This document shows, piece after piece, positions 4,800-5,273 of a stretch of DNA of 5,273 nt. Origin of the DNA: Bacteroidia bacterium (GTDB taxonomy: Bacteria; Bacteroidota; Bacteroidia; Bacteroidales; BM523). Below the pieces are notes generated by a model, which was not told where the DNA came from, ran no database searches, and saw only the letters and a program-made list of their open reading frames with translations. The position numbers and the translations under genes were made by a program. Location of the stretch: NCBI GenBank assembly GCA_016209245.1, contig JACQWN010000574.1, positions 1-5,273 of the forward strand, given 5' to 3'. Each line of letters opens with the position of its first letter. The first letter of the stretch is position 1.

Positions 4800-5273
4800 A
4801 TGAAGATAATCAGATTACTAGTATGCAGCATTTCATTGCTTTTCTTAATAATTTATTCAGGATGTAATTATACTGAAAATTATGAATATGAACCGGAATA
4901 TGTAACACCTATTCCTGATCCTTTATATGATACTACAATCAATCCTAACCAGTACATTACATTCCATGCTCAAATTAATGGACCGGTATGGACAGCCGAT
5001 ACAGGATATGCCACGGTAAATAATGGAATTATTACAATTAACGGTTTCAAAAGTAACAATTCCCAGATGCAACTTATGATAGATGGGACAGATATTCAAA
5101 CATATTTTTTAGGAAGTGGAGCCAACACCGCTTTTTATAAGGAATCGAACATTATTTATGAGGACTGTGGCAGTTATGATAAGGTTTTGCTTACTTCAAT
5201 CGATTATATTAATAAAAAATTATCAGGTACATTTTCTTTTGATGCTAATGCACAAGGTATCGGAACAAAAACA
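4800..5273 (+). CDS. DUF6252-like lipoprotein, partial (3' end outside window)
   Basis: 158 codons are open from ATG 4800 to the window edge; the C-terminus is missing. Residues 1-21 are a hydrophobic export signal ending in YSGC, so Cys22 is the likely lipidated residue, although Tyr at -3 is not ideal. An acidic, tyrosine-rich linker follows (NYTENYEYEPEY). The mature part resembles DUF6252-type Bacteroidota lipoproteins: FHAQINGPVWTAD (approximately the 'ATINGxxWxA' opening), a GIITINGFKSN strand pair, then LLTSIDYINKKLSGTFSFDA, the usual 'V..YD..NK.LSGTFSF' segment near the domain end. Function of the family is unknown; an outer-membrane-anchored beta-sandwich is expected. It is transcribed away from the rest of the window from its own promoter. 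Start choice rests on the signal peptide and the A/T-rich leader. Confidence 0.8.
   Translation, partial: MKIIRLLVCSISLLFLIIYSGCNYTENYEYEPEYVTPIPDPLYDTTINPNQYITFHAQINGPVWTADTGYATVNNGIITINGFKSNNSQMQLMIDGTDIQTYFLGSGANTAFYKESNIIYEDCGSYDKVLLTSIDYINKKLSGTFSFDANAQGIGTKT

Overview
The window looks like a low-GC member of the Bacteroidota. Three things support this. Two divergent promoters match the phylum's -7 consensus TAnnTTTG. Coding starts have A/T-rich leaders and mostly lack Shine-Dalgarno sequences. The gene content is typical: a FISUMP-domain surface protein with the familiar 'AMLDVKS...PRLTTAQR...GLLVFDT' N-terminus, a DUF6252-like lipoprotein, a UPF0213-type GIY-YIG protein and an exported pentapeptide-repeat protein. 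The genus cannot be named from this sequence.

Layout, left to right. Positions 1-585 are repeat-rich. A 75-nt palindrome (5-79) can fold as a three-armed cloverleaf. It is followed by a small GIY-YIG nuclease gene on the minus strand (185-442) enclosed by perfect 19-bp inverted repeats (166-184 and 459-477). A second inverted pair with the same core (513-525 and 559-571) lies beside the end of the next gene. Positions 586-2454 (minus) encode a 622-residue secreted protein: signal peptide, N-terminal surface-protein module, two 43-residue repeats, an Ig-like domain and a C-terminal FISUMP domain. The last ~435 bp of that gene are much more GC-rich than the rest. Positions 2593-3573 (minus) encode an exported pentapeptide-repeat protein starting at TTG. 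Positions 3651-3890 (minus) encode a DUF433 antitoxin-like protein, joined by an ATGA overlap to the gene upstream of it (3887-4402, minus), a secreted Lys/Gln/Thr-rich low-complexity protein. A 397-nt divergent intergenic region (4403-4799) holds one good -7 promoter element for each direction. A DUF6252-like lipoprotein gene (4800-5273, plus) runs off the right edge.

Four of the six genes encode proteins predicted to leave the cytoplasm, so this is mainly an envelope/accessory region. I see no metabolic pathway. The most plausible transcription unit is the low-complexity gene plus DUF433, perhaps continuing into the pentapeptide gene after a 77-nt gap without an obvious terminator. I cannot show that any complete new system is present. 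The strongest unusual signals are the cloverleaf palindrome, the inverted-repeat-bounded GIY-YIG gene, the GC step inside the FISUMP gene, and the translational coupling of an orphan DUF433 gene to a secreted protein.
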